A stretch of 36,717 bases of DNA from Oligoflexia bacterium (GTDB lineage: Bacteria; Bdellovibrionota; UBA1018): assembly GCA_023700925.1 (NCBI GenBank), contig JAMPXZ010000006.1:1-36717 (forward strand). Reading direction: 5' to 3'. A program made the position numbers and the translations under genes. Each line of letters opens with the position of its first letter. Positions within the stretch are counted from its first letter, which is position 1. The notes beneath the pieces were generated by a model that ran no database searches, was not told the DNA's origin, and saw nothing but the letters and a program-made list of their open reading frames with translations. Of the stretch, positions 8,259-17,788 are shown in pieces.

Positions 8259-9201
8259 ATCTCATCAAGGTGACCGCCAGCTCGCCGGTCTTCCGCGTTT
8301 CCATTGTCAGGTAGTGAAAGAATCCCCTGTCTCGTCTGTTCGGGTAAATGTCCCGGAACTTCTGCTTTGGCCCGTTTCGAAGAGGATGAAGGAGTCCTCC
8401 CCCACCCCCGATCACCATGAAGTCCTTTCCACCCTCCTGAAAGTGTTCATAGGCGTGTGCGTGGCCGGAAAGCATCAAACGGGTCTTCTTTGAAGCGAAG
8501 AAGGCCGGGAGAAGGCGAGACTGAACCGTTTTGGACTCAGAGACCACGGTACTGTTGGTGAAGGGTGGATAATGCGTCTGCACAATCACAAACCTGATCT
8601 CCGGCTTGCGGTCGAGGTACTCCAGCTCCGACTTGAACCCTGCGTCCTGCAGCTGGACATCGACCTTCGAGAGCTCAGAAAAGTTGCTGTCCAAAAGGAT
8701 CACTCCGATCGGACCGATCTCGACGGTCTGCCACTGACAATCTGAGCGGGAGGGAACGTTTCTGCGAAAGTGCCGTGTGGCAGCCTCCGCGCTTAACATG
8801 AATTCATGGTTCCCCGGCGTTGCAAAGAGCGGAATTCGTAGCTTGGATAGGGGCTGGAATGCCTGACGGAAGTATTCCCAGTCGCCTGGCGACGAGCCCA
8901 TTGCAACCAAGTCGCCCCCATGAAGGACAGCGTCCGGACTTTGCAGGGCGATCGACTCGAATATCTTGCGCGTAACCTGAGCGTTGTCGTCGTACCGTAA
9001 CCGGAGCCGCTCAAGCCATATCGGCTCCTGCGTGTCGCTCACGAAAGCCAGCGACGCCATCGCCCCACGCGGTGCCAACCGGGTCCGACAGTTCGTCGCC
9101 GAGTGAGCCGAGGCGGAGAAAGCGGCGAACCCGGCAACCAGAAGAACCGCCCAACATTGAAGGAGGCGCTTATGCCTGAAGAGTAAGAATCTGGGAGTCA
9201 C
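8206..9201 (-). CDS. exported calcineurin-like metallophosphoesterase
   Basis: FVSDTQE, LHGGDLVAMG, ATPGNHEF, VIVQTHYPP, LSGHAHAYEHF; N-terminal signal. Confidence 0.88.
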   Translation of the reverse strand: MTPRFLLFRHKRLLQCWAVLLVAGFAAFSASAHSATNCRTRLAPRGAMASLAFVSDTQEPIWLERLRLRYDDNAQVTRKIFESIALQSPDAVLHGGDLVAMGSSPGDWEYFRQAFQPLSKLRIPLFATPGNHEFMLSAEAATRHFRRNVPSRSDCQWQTVEIGPIGVILLDSNFSELSKVDVQLQDAGFKSELEYLDRKPEIRFVIVQTHYPPFTNSTVVSESKTVQSRLLPAFFASKKTRLMLSGHAHAYEHFQEGGKDFMVIGGGGGLLHPLRNGPKQKFRDIYPNRRDRGFFHYLTMETRKTGELAVTLMRYDESLKSFASDYSQQFR

Positions 9202-9277
9202 AGAGGAACAATACCACCTAACGATGGAAGATCCATTTCCAGAAATAGGAAGGTAGGTTGTTCAGCAGCAACCCGTG

Positions 9278-9484
9278 CTAAAGCACCCCCGGCCTCGTCA
9301 ACTCGGTCGGAAAACGATCCGGATCATATTGCCTGTGGTCTCCCACCGAGCACTGCTTTTGAACCGCGACCACACTTTCTTCCGCACAACCGGCCTCTGA
9401 CTGTTGCTGCGGTGTCGCGCATCCGGTCACCGTGGCCAGCATCAGGGCAATTGGGCAGACTGAGGAACGCAGATATTTTCTCAT
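9278..9484 (-). CDS. small lipoprotein
   Basis: MRKYLRSSVCPIALMLATVTGCATPQQQ..., lipobox TVTGC. Confidence 0.6.
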   Translation of the reverse strand: MRKYLRSSVCPIALMLATVTGCATPQQQSEAGCAEESVVAVQKQCSVGDHRQYDPDRFPTELTRPGVL

Positions 9485-9596
9485 GAGAGCGAGCTCCTTA
9501 CTGTTCGCAAGACGGATACGCGGCCGATCGCTGATTTGTGACAGCCTCGCCCAAGTAGCCACCAAATCAGGCCACCTCGGGTCGTGATGCGAAGGT

Positions 9597-9848
9597 CTAG
9601 TGGCAGCTATGCTTCTTGCCCGGCTGCGGCACCTGCTCGTCGCCGGACCAGCCCTGGGATTCCAGCTCCCGCTTCGTCGCTGGCTCGGCCCGGTGGTCGG
9701 CCACCTGCCGTGACGGGGCGGGCTGCATCATCTCCTCATAGCTCGACCACCCCTGGGACTCGGACTCACGCTTGTCCGCGAACGCGAAGGCGGTTCCCGA
9801 TACCAGCACCAACGCAAACACCATCGATGACCAAAGCGAAGCTTTCAT
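9597..9848 (-). CDS. small exported protein with two ESQGWS repeats
   Basis: Signal peptide followed by KRESESQGWSSYEEMMQPAP and KRELESQGWSGDEQVPQPGK. Confidence 0.65.
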   Translation of the reverse strand: MKASLWSSMVFALVLVSGTAFAFADKRESESQGWSSYEEMMQPAPSRQVADHRAEPATKRELESQGWSGDEQVPQPGKKHSCH

Positions 9849-9950
9849 AACAGAATCTCCCTTGCGGCTTTACAAACCGCGGTCCTTTCAACAGGTATTA
9901 CGGCTCCACCCGGAAATTTGTGACATGAAAGCGGACAGCCCGACCATAAG

Positions 9951-9979
9951 TTGCGCAACGACCCCGCTTTCCCTACAAT
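9951..9979 (+). promoter_or_regulatory. putative sigma70-type promoter of the CDGSH gene
   Basis: TTGCGC, 17-bp spacer, TACAAT; 26 bp upstream of the ATG at 10006. Confidence 0.45.
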
Positions 9980-10005
9980 CTACTGACCCCCATCAAGGAG
10001 CACAC

Positions 10006-10245
10006 ATGTCCGACAAAGTCGAAACGATCACCGTGAAAGTTGAACAAGGCAAGAAGTACCACTGGTGCAAATGCGGAAAGAGCTCGAACCAGCCCTTCTG
10101 CAACGGCGCGCACAAAGGGACCGGGATAGAGCCGCTCACTTTTGTCGCTTCCGCCACCGGCGACGTCATGCTCTGCGGCTGCAAGGCCACGAAGTCCCCG
10201 CCGTTCTGCGACGGCACGCACATCAAGCTCAGAAACAAGCCCTGA
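10006..10245 (+). CDS. CDGSH-type iron-sulfur protein (two motifs)
   Basis: CKCGKSSNQPFCNGAH and CGCKATKSPPFCDGTH; RBS AAGGAG upstream. Confidence 0.92.
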   Translation: MSDKVETITVKVEQGKKYHWCKCGKSSNQPFCNGAHKGTGIEPLTFVASATGDVMLCGCKATKSPPFCDGTHIKLRNKP

Positions 10246-10254
10246 GATCGCTAC

Positions 10255-11616
10255 TTAAAGATCATACCGCTCGATCTTCCTCCAGAGTGTACTCCGATGC
10301 ACCTGGAGCTCCTCGGCCGCCTTCAAACGACTGCCTCCGCAACGCTTGAGCACCTGACGAATCATTTCGGCCTCGGCCAGCTCGCCTGGCTTCAATGCCG
10401 GCTTGTCGTGATCCTTGCCTTCGGTGTTTTGTTTCCGGAAGGTCGCCGGGAGACAATTCGGCTGAATGTACCCTCCCCGGCAAAGAACAAAGGCATATTC
10501 GATCGCGTTCTCGAGCTCCCGGATGTTTCCAGGATAGTCGTAGGCCATCAGCAGCTTCATGGCCTCATCCGTCACGCCCAGTAGGCTCATTCCCTTCAGG
10601 AAGTTCTGGCGAGCCAGAAACCGCTGCACGAGATGCGGAATGTCCTCGCGTCTTTCGGAAAGACCGGGAAGAGACAGCTGAATGATATTCAGCCGGTAAA
10701 AAAGATCCTCGCGGAACTTGCCTTCGCGCATCAGGGCAACGAGATCCCGATGAGTCGCCGCGACGACGCGCACATCCGCATGGCGGGTTCGAGTCGCGCC
10801 TAGCGGCTCGTACTCACGGTCCTGCAGGAAGCGCAGGAGCTTCACCTGCACCGCGAGCGGCACATCGCCTATCTCATCGAGGAACAACGTACCCTTGTCC
10901 GCGAGCGCGATCCGTCCGAGCTTGTCCTTTCTCGCGTCCGTGAAAGCGCCCTTTTCGTAGCCAAAAAGCTCTGACTCCAGGAGCGACTCGGGCAGAGCCG
11001 CGCAGCTGACCTTGATGAAAGGATTCCCCGCGCGAGCGGACATCCGATGGATCGTCGATGCGAGGAGGCCTTTGCCGGAACCGCTTGGTCCCTGGATCAG
11101 CACGGTGGCATCGCTTCGCGCAATGTCCGGAAGGATCTCCAAGGTACGCTGAAGGCCAGGATGGCATCCCACGATATCGGCCATGCTCTGCTGATCGTGG
11201 ATCTGCCGGCGCAGCTCTTCGATAGCCGAAAGGTCGCGAAAGGTTTCGACCCCGCCGACCCGCTCGCCGCTGGATGACTTGAGGATGGCCGTACTGATGC
11301 TGATCGGCACCTTCCTTTCATCCTTATCCAGTACCTCGACCGGGATATTGATGAGCGGAACGCCCGTCTCGAGGGTTTGGCGCAAGGCACAGCCGGAGCG
11401 GCAGATACTTGCCTTGAAAATCTCGTGGCAAGGGTGACCCACGGCCTGCTCACGCGTATACCCGGTAATCCGCTCCGCCGCACGATTGAAGCTCGTGATC
11501 CTGAAGGACGGATCCACGGTGAACACTCCGTCGGCGACGCTGTCGAGAATCGTGGAATGCCAGTGCTCATCGGCTCCATCTCGGTCCTTGCTGTTGTGGT
11601 CACTCGGGCACATCAC
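10255..11616 (-). CDS. PAS-containing sigma54-dependent transcriptional activator
   Basis: PAS; AAA+ Walker A GPSGSGKG, YEKGAFTDA, Walker B GTLFLDEIGD; Fis-type HTH RLKAAEELQVHRSTLWRKIERY. Confidence 0.93.
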   Translation of the reverse strand: MMCPSDHNSKDRDGADEHWHSTILDSVADGVFTVDPSFRITSFNRAAERITGYTREQAVGHPCHEIFKASICRSGCALRQTLETGVPLINIPVEVLDKDERKVPISISTAILKSSSGERVGGVETFRDLSAIEELRRQIHDQQSMADIVGCHPGLQRTLEILPDIARSDATVLIQGPSGSGKGLLASTIHRMSARAGNPFIKVSCAALPESLLESELFGYEKGAFTDARKDKLGRIALADKGTLFLDEIGDVPLAVQVKLLRFLQDREYEPLGATRTRHADVRVVAATHRDLVALMREGKFREDLFYRLNIIQLSLPGLSERREDIPHLVQRFLARQNFLKGMSLLGVTDEAMKLLMAYDYPGNIRELENAIEYAFVLCRGGYIQPNCLPATFRKQNTEGKDHDKPALKPGELAEAEMIRQVLKRCGGSRLKAAEELQVHRSTLWRKIERYDL

Positions 11617-11712
11617 TCACGTCTCCTCATCGCTATCTTGAGGCCAGCTGCGGCATATCGGTTGCAACACCATGCGCTAAAGCAATTTAGACTCCAGCCA
11701 CAGGAGGGCTTA

Positions 11713-11880
11713 ATGTCTCTGTTGAATTTCGTTTTCTCACTCGCCGTACTCCTGCTCTGGTTCGGTCCCGCCTTGATCGCCGCAGCCATCGGAATCTCCT
11801 ATCTGTACAAGAGGTTCGTCGCTCAAAGAGTCGCCCTCACCTCTGGCAAAGAGCCGCTGCAAAGGACTACCGCGATCTGA
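11713..11880 (+). CDS. small membrane protein
   Basis: 55 aa; AGGAGGG upstream of the ATG; N-terminal hydrophobic stretch MSLLNFVFSLAVLLLWFGPALIAAAIGISYLY. Confidence 0.55.
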   Translation: MSLLNFVFSLAVLLLWFGPALIAAAIGISYLYKRFVAQRVALTSGKEPLQRTTAI

Positions 11881-11970
11881 GCTCTGCGAGAGAGCCAGTC
11901 GATCCGCGAAAAAAGGGAACGCCGCAAGTTCGCAACTGTTGCATTGAAACAGTTGCATTACTGCAACGTC

Positions 11971-12873
11971 TCAACGATGACAATCAGGGAATCTCTCCAT
12001 GAAAAACTCGACGAAGTCCCGCGCGAAAGCCCCGGGCGCTTCGGTATGCGGGCTGTGCCCGACATTTTCATACATCTTGAGCTCCGAGCCCGGAACCCGC
12101 GCGTGCACGTACTCGGCGACGCGCGGACCGTAGAAACGGCAGGCGGAGCCGTAAGGCAGAAAGGTCGGAACGCGAATCGTGGGGAGGACATCGCGATAAT
12201 CTTTCCCTACGAAGCTTTGCCAGGCGGAAAGCCAGGGCTCGGGCGCCAGGGTCTTGAGATAACGTCCGCGCGTCTCGAGCATCGCCTCGGCTGCGGCGTT
12301 ACGAGCCAGCCCATCCCGGCTGCGGCGAATGAGCGCGAGCACAGCGGCGGGAAAATCACCGCGCGCCTCCTGGATGAATTCGGCGTTGTCGTGCTCCGTG
12401 TAGCCGCCATAAAGCCCGAGCGCCCAGTCATCGCCCGTCATCATGCGCGGTGACTGATCGATGATACAGAGGCCGGAGAGCCGTCCATCACCGAACTGGC
12501 GCAGGTATTCCCACGAAAGAAGCGCCCCCATCGAATGCCCGACGAGGATTGGGCGGTCGAGCTCGCAGGCGTCCAGCAGGTTCTGCAGATCGCGCGCGAA
12601 GCGTTCGATCGTGGGGTTCGCCAAACCCGGATCGTGGGGCCTCGCGTCCCAGCCATAGCAGGTGAACCGATCCCCGATCCGCTCGATCAGCGGCTGAAAG
12701 TCCTGCCAATGCGAGGTCCAGCCGGGAACCAGGACCACCGCCGGACCGGCGCCGCGCCGGTACATGCGAAGGCGCGTGCCATCGTCCGCGAAAAAATAAT
12801 CAGCTGCCCGCGACTCGGATGAATCCCGCATACCCGGCTCGACGCTACTTCCTGCTCGCCGAGATGCCATCAA
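11971..12873 (-). CDS. alpha/beta hydrolase
   Basis: VVLVPGWTSHWQDF; nucleophile elbow VGHSMGALL; late His in ENVGHSPHTE. Confidence 0.88.
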   Translation of the reverse strand: MMASRRAGSSVEPGMRDSSESRAADYFFADDGTRLRMYRRGAGPAVVLVPGWTSHWQDFQPLIERIGDRFTCYGWDARPHDPGLANPTIERFARDLQNLLDACELDRPILVGHSMGALLSWEYLRQFGDGRLSGLCIIDQSPRMMTGDDWALGLYGGYTEHDNAEFIQEARGDFPAAVLALIRRSRDGLARNAAAEAMLETRGRYLKTLAPEPWLSAWQSFVGKDYRDVLPTIRVPTFLPYGSACRFYGPRVAEYVHARVPGSELKMYENVGHSPHTEAPGAFARDFVEFFMERFPDCHR

Positions 12874-13525
12874 AAAGCAGGCCGAGCATCACATAGCGAC
12901 CGGAAAGATCCAGCGTACCGACGTTGCCAGTCATCGTCCCCGAGGACGCCATCTTGGTGATGACGTTGCGCTCGAAGCCGCCCTCAACGAAGAAGTAGAA
13001 CTTTTTGTATCCCAAGCCGGCCGATGCGCCGTAGCTCCAGGTCGGGGCCGCGAACCACTCGGCGGGTCCCACCTTGCTGAGCTTGCCATCGAGCGAAGGC
13101 GTCTTCATTTCCAACGTCGTGTTGGTACCCCCCGCGCCCGCGAAGATATCGAACTTGAAAACGCTCGTACGCAGGAACGGCACTCGCGCCAGGAGCAGAA
13201 TCGCGTTCTGCCCGATCGCGCCGTAGTGCAAGGTACTGTTTCCACCCGAGACATACTCCATGCCGAGGCGCCGGGTATAGCGCATGCCAAGATCCAGGAA
13301 CCGCAGCGCCGGATAGGTGATCTCAACGCCGAAGCTCGTCAACCCGTTGAAAGTATCCAGGCCCTGGGCCGTCATCTCGCGATTGAGCTCGGTCGGGCGA
13401 ACCACCGTATTGCCGACGAAAAGGCGCCCCTGCGCCGGGAAGCTCTTGAGGTCCGCCAGGGCCGAGCCGGCGAAGGTCAGGATGAGCAGGGAAAAGACAA
13501 GGACGAGCGAGCTGCGGATGCGCAT
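12845..13525 (-). CDS. exported outer-membrane beta-barrel-like protein
   Basis: MRIRSSLVLVFSLLILTFAGSALAD signal peptide, beta-rich body. Confidence 0.65.
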   Translation of the reverse strand: MRIRSSLVLVFSLLILTFAGSALADLKSFPAQGRLFVGNTVVRPTELNREMTAQGLDTFNGLTSFGVEITYPALRFLDLGMRYTRRLGMEYVSGGNSTLHYGAIGQNAILLLARVPFLRTSVFKFDIFAGAGGTNTTLEMKTPSLDGKLSKVGPAEWFAAPTWSYGASAGLGYKKFYFFVEGGFERNVITKMASSGTMTGNVGTLDLSGRYVMLGLLFDGISASRK

Positions 13526-13589
13526 GGGTGTTCCTCCACCCAAGATGGTAGCAAGAGGCCTGCGGTTGGCAAGTGCGACGTCCGTCGCG

Positions 13590-13871
13590 CTATCCGCCGA
13601 GAAGTTCCTCACGGATCTTTTCGGCCTGGTCCCGAATGGTTGGGTAGTCGCGCTGCTCGGCCCATTCCACGGGAAAGTAGTGAGTCCTGCGGCCCGTCTG
13701 GACATAAACCCCGCGCCTCAGATGCAGATCATGGGACTCGGGATCATAGTCCTGCACGAGGTCCGGACTGCGCTCGGTGCCGGTCTTCGGCGATACCCGC
13801 ACACGCACGCCGGGAAAGCCCCGGAATTCGTCCTCGAGAAAGTTCAGCAGGTAAGCGAGCGCGTTCTCCAT
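13590..13871 (-). CDS. conserved-looking hypothetical protein
   Basis: 93-aa ORF with balanced composition; no motif recognised. Confidence 0.5.
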   Translation of the reverse strand: MENALAYLLNFLEDEFRGFPGVRVRVSPKTGTERSPDLVQDYDPESHDLHLRRGVYVQTGRRTHYFPVEWAEQRDYPTIRDQAEKIREELLGG

Positions 13872-13946
13872 GATTCAGGAGGCATAAGCGATCTGCCCGA
13901 AGGAAACCATTGAAAACGCCCGGGCCTCCCACTATGTTCCGCCGCG

Positions 13947-14342
13947 ATGGCGATGCAAGAAACAAGTCCGCGCTACAAGAGAGAGCTGGCGACGCTCACC
14001 GCGATGGCGCTCATCCATTGCCGCGCGAAGCACGGGGACGGACGCGCGCTTCCCTGTGAAGAGTGCCGGAAGTTTCTCGATTACGCGGCCGAACGGCTTG
14101 GAAAATGCGCTTTCGGCGAGACGAAACCGACCTGCGTGAAGTGCCCGATCCACTGCTACGCTTCGGTCGAAAAGGAGCGCGCGCGCACGATCATGAGGGA
14201 AGCCGGGCCCAAGATGCTGCTTCGGCATCCGGTCCTGACCCTTCTCCATTTCCTGGACGGCTGGCTTTCCGGCGGACGGCTCAAGCGCTGGTACCGGGCG
14301 CGCGAAGCCAAGCGCACTCAGGCCGTGCGACCCTCGAAGTAG
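13947..14342 (+). CDS. nitrous oxide-stimulated promoter / YgbA family protein
   Basis: MALIHCRAKHG...LPCEECRKFLDYAAERLGKCAFGETKPTCVKCPIHCY, the family's Cys pattern. Confidence 0.8.
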   Translation: MAMQETSPRYKRELATLTAMALIHCRAKHGDGRALPCEECRKFLDYAAERLGKCAFGETKPTCVKCPIHCYASVEKERARTIMREAGPKMLLRHPVLTLLHFLDGWLSGGRLKRWYRAREAKRTQAVRPSK

Positions 14343-15705
14343 GTACGAGCCCGAAGCAGCTCCCCCTGGCAGGAGATGAACCGGCCGTCAAAGCTCGGGC
14401 ACTCGTCAAGCAAGGCTTTCATCAGGGCAACCTCCCGGGCGTCCCAGACGAGTTCGAGGACGTCGAGCCACGGCCAGGCTTTCCACGGCGTCCCCGCCCC
14501 GAGCTCCCGATCCAGCACCGATGCCAGCTCGCCGAGCTGCTCCTCGATCCACGGATCGCCGGACCCGGGCCTTGCGCGAAGAGACGCCACCAGTGCGGCG
14601 GCGGCGGGTAAGGACACTTCGTTGGTCGTGCGGCTCCACCCCGCGCGAAACAGCTCGAGCACGCTTCGGGTTTCGAGCCCCCCTTCGCGCGATCCCTGCT
14701 CAAGAGCCAGGTGACACGCGGCGAGCACTGCCTCGACCGCCTCCCCCTCGCGAAAGGCCCGCCCTGCTCCCGAAGGCGAAGCAACGCCGCGCGAAGGAGC
14801 GGGTAGCGCCGCCCGGCGGCCCCTTGCGGGCCCATGACCTCCGCTTCCTGGAGCAGCCGCAAGAAGCGCGCGTGCTCGCCCGAGTCCGCCGGAACAGCCG
14901 CGCGCGGAGCCGAGGCGAATTCAACGTCAAGTTCCTTGAAATACGAAGGACTCAGATGATCTTCGACCTCCATCGCCCCCCGTGCCAGCTTCAGAAATGC
15001 CGCCGCCGCCTGAGGCGCGACATAGCCCTCGCGCTCGCGTCTGCGTTCGCGCGAGTCCGCGACGTCCTCATCGAGCCGCTCCTGCTCCGTGAGGACCGCA
15101 CAAAGCCCGCCCTCGTCTTCGATCGACTCGGAGGAGAGATAGCAGCACCTTTCGAGCAGGCGCTGGAGGAAATCGTGATCCTCCGCATCGATCGCGAGCA
15201 GTACCGCGAGCACCGCGTCCCACGACTGCGGATTTCTTGAGATGACCCAATAGTTCTCGAACTCCTGATTGAGGCTCGACTCAATCACCTTCTCCTCAAG
15301 GTCATTCAGGCCACGGGACTGGAGCGCATCGGTATCCACGACGAGAAACTGCCGGGAAAAAGCCAGGGTCAGGAAGTCCTCATCCATTCCAACGAGCTTC
15401 TCGGCCGCGGCCACGGGCCCCATCTCGATCATGATCTCGAGCCAAAGCCCGAAACGCGCGCCATCGAAGACCTCGGCTTCGCCAGGACGCGAGCCGCGCC
15501 AGAGGTCCTCGTCGAAGACGGCGCGGAGCTGCTCCGTGGTCGCGAGCGCGATGAGCTCACCGGAGTCCTCGAGCCCCACCTTTTGAATGAGCCGGACCAG
15601 TCCCGGAGCGCTCAACGACTGAAGCGAAGCCACCCAACCTGGCTCCTCGAGAATGCGGGTCAAAAGGCGCTGACTCCCCTTCCAAGGCGTGATCCTTCGA
15701 GACAT
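14318..15705 (-). pseudogene. DUF6178-like protein, reading frame disrupted near 14750
   Basis: MSRRITPWKGSQRLLTRILEEPGWVASLQSL...LLRLREQGGPFARG; homology appears to continue one frame away as FREGEAVEAVLAACHLALEQGSREGGLETRSVLELFRAGW. Confidence 0.7.
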
Positions 15706-15821
15706 CGCAGCCCCCTTCGCAGCAACCCTACCAGAATATCCGCTCACAACCATTTGTTTTTTAAGGGTTTTAACTAATTCCACACTGGACAAACCCCGTC
15801 TGACCGCTTATTCTGTCATCC

Positions 15822-16283
15822 ATGCCGAAACGGTGGCCTTGGATTTCAGCCTTACTGATCGCTTTCCTCGCCCTGGTGGAAACCACGGCCGCCACGACGC
15901 CCGCTCCCCCAAAGAAGCCGCTCTTCCAACGTCTCGGCGGCAAGGCGCAGATTCGCAAGGCCACGGATCACTTCCTCACGGTCCTGACGGCGGACACGAG
16001 ACTCATGAAGAACCCCGAGCTGAGGCAGCTCACGAAGAGCCTGAAACGGGAGAAGCTCGTGCGCGAACTCACGGAGCGCGTATGCGCGGTGAGCGGCGGC
16101 CCCTGCGAGATGACCGCAGGCACGCTCGACAAGCTGGGACCCGACCTGGAGATCTCGGCGCTGGAGTGGGGCTACCTCCTGCACGATCTCAACCAGACCC
16201 TCGCGAAATTCAAGATCCCGCGGCGAGAGCAGGCCGAATTTGTCGGCATTGTCCTGAAAAATCAAACCGGAGCGGCCCGCTAG
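15822..16283 (+). CDS. exported group-I truncated-hemoglobin-like protein lacking the F8 histidine
   Basis: Signal peptide then LFQRLGGKAQIRKATDHFLTVLTAD...GGPCEMTAGTLDKLGPDLEIS. Confidence 0.65.
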   Translation: MPKRWPWISALLIAFLALVETTAATTPAPPKKPLFQRLGGKAQIRKATDHFLTVLTADTRLMKNPELRQLTKSLKREKLVRELTERVCAVSGGPCEMTAGTLDKLGPDLEISALEWGYLLHDLNQTLAKFKIPRREQAEFVGIVLKNQTGAAR

Positions 16284-16337
16284 ACGGATTGCAGCAAGCA
16301 TGGTACTGCTCCGCGCGCAACGTGCTCGGGGGGGCCC

Positions 16338-16934
16338 ATGATCATGCGAAATCTATCTATCCTGGCGTTACTTTTCGCTTCTCTGCCGGTTTTTGCCGGC
16401 GACCTGGAAGAGGCCTTCTCCGCGCTTCGCGATTCCGCAATCGACTACGAGAACACGGGGGCCGTCTGCGAGCAGATCGCGCGCCTGGATCTGGCCAAGC
16501 ACTATCCTGCCCCGACCTATGAGTCCGTCACCGGCATCGTATACCAGAACCTGGAACGCTCCATCGGCGAGCTCGACGTCGTGATCTTCGATAAGCGCAC
16601 GGATCAGGCGGTCCTCGTCGCCGAGGTGAAGTGCTGGCGCAATCTCCAGAGTGCACGACAGAAAGCCCGCAAGCAGCGCGATCGTTTCCTCAGCGCCATC
16701 GAAAACGTGCCTGAAGAGCTGACGTTCTACTCGATGAGCCAACGGAAGCAGGAGTTCCGCGCCGAACAGTTTTCCTCAAGGCTCCGCTTCATTTCGATTT
16801 CCCAGCAGGGCGGCAGCCAGGTGGGCTTCGACGACGAGCTGGACTTCACGCTCGAGGAGCTGATGCGGCTCCGGACGCGGCTGATGGAATGCCAGGCCAG
16901 CGGCGAGTGCCGAAGCCCGGATCTCGAGTCCTAA
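16338..16934 (+). CDS. exported protein with PD-(D/E)XK-like signature
   Basis: Signal peptide MIMRNLSILALLFASLPVFAG, then GELDVVIFDKRTDQAVLVAEVKCW. Confidence 0.6.
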   Translation: MIMRNLSILALLFASLPVFAGDLEEAFSALRDSAIDYENTGAVCEQIARLDLAKHYPAPTYESVTGIVYQNLERSIGELDVVIFDKRTDQAVLVAEVKCWRNLQSARQKARKQRDRFLSAIENVPEELTFYSMSQRKQEFRAEQFSSRLRFISISQQGGSQVGFDDELDFTLEELMRLRTRLMECQASGECRSPDLES

Positions 16935-17788
16935 GCGGCGGTCGCCCGCGAGCTGGGCGCGCTCGTCAGGAACTTCTCCAGCTCCGCGATCACGGCATCG
17001 GGTCGATCCAGCATGACGAAGTGCCGGGCATCGGGAATCCCCACGAAGCGAGAATGCGGGAGGTCCCACGCCAGGCGCCTGCCGTATTCCACCTTCTGAA
17101 ATCGGTCCCGCTCGCCCCAGAGCACGAGCGCCGGCAGCTCCAGCGCGGCAAGCCGCGAGGCGAGCGCCATGGTGCCGTTCGTGTCGAGTGAGGAGGCATC
17201 GCGAATCAGCGAGAGCTTGCCCACCTCCGTGAGGTAAGGCGCCACGAGGCCCTCGAGTACCTCGGGCTCCGGTAACCGGTGGCAGCCGAGGCGGAGCATC
17301 CGGCGCAGCAGGACACCCGCCGTGCGCGCGGAGATCGCGCGGTCGGCGCGGGGATGACTGAACTGCAAGATCGGCTCGATCGGCCACGAGTCGTAGGAGA
17401 CCGAGTTCAACAGACAGAGTCCACTGACCCGAGCCGGGAAATCCAGAGCCAGGCGCAGCGCGATGCCGCCGCCCACGTCGTGACCGACGAGCGCCGCACG
17501 GCGGACGCCGAGCCGCTCGAGCCACTCCTCGATTGCCGCCGCTTGGGCGCTCAGGCTTCGCTCGAAGCGGTCGCTCTTGTCTGAGTAGCCGTAGCCGAGA
17601 AGATCGGGGACGAGAACGCGAAAGGATCGCGACAGCGGCAGGATCGACTGGGCCCACAGGTAACCCCAGGTCGGAATTCCGTGAAGCAGCACGACAGCTT
17701 CGCCTTGGCCTTGATCCACGTAGCTCAGGTAACGCTCCCCGAGGACCATGACCCGCTGAAGCGCCTGATACTCCCGCCAGCTCATCAT
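16931..17788 (-). CDS. alpha/beta hydrolase, haloalkane dehalogenase/epoxide hydrolase-like (Asp nucleophile)
   Basis: HGIPTWGYLW, LVPDLLGYGYSDK, VGHDVGGGIAL, late His in PDARHFVMLDRPD. Confidence 0.85.
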   Translation of the reverse strand: MMSWREYQALQRVMVLGERYLSYVDQGQGEAVVLLHGIPTWGYLWAQSILPLSRSFRVLVPDLLGYGYSDKSDRFERSLSAQAAAIEEWLERLGVRRAALVGHDVGGGIALRLALDFPARVSGLCLLNSVSYDSWPIEPILQFSHPRADRAISARTAGVLLRRMLRLGCHRLPEPEVLEGLVAPYLTEVGKLSLIRDASSLDTNGTMALASRLAALELPALVLWGERDRFQKVEYGRRLAWDLPHSRFVGIPDARHFVMLDRPDAVIAELEKFLTSAPSSRATAA

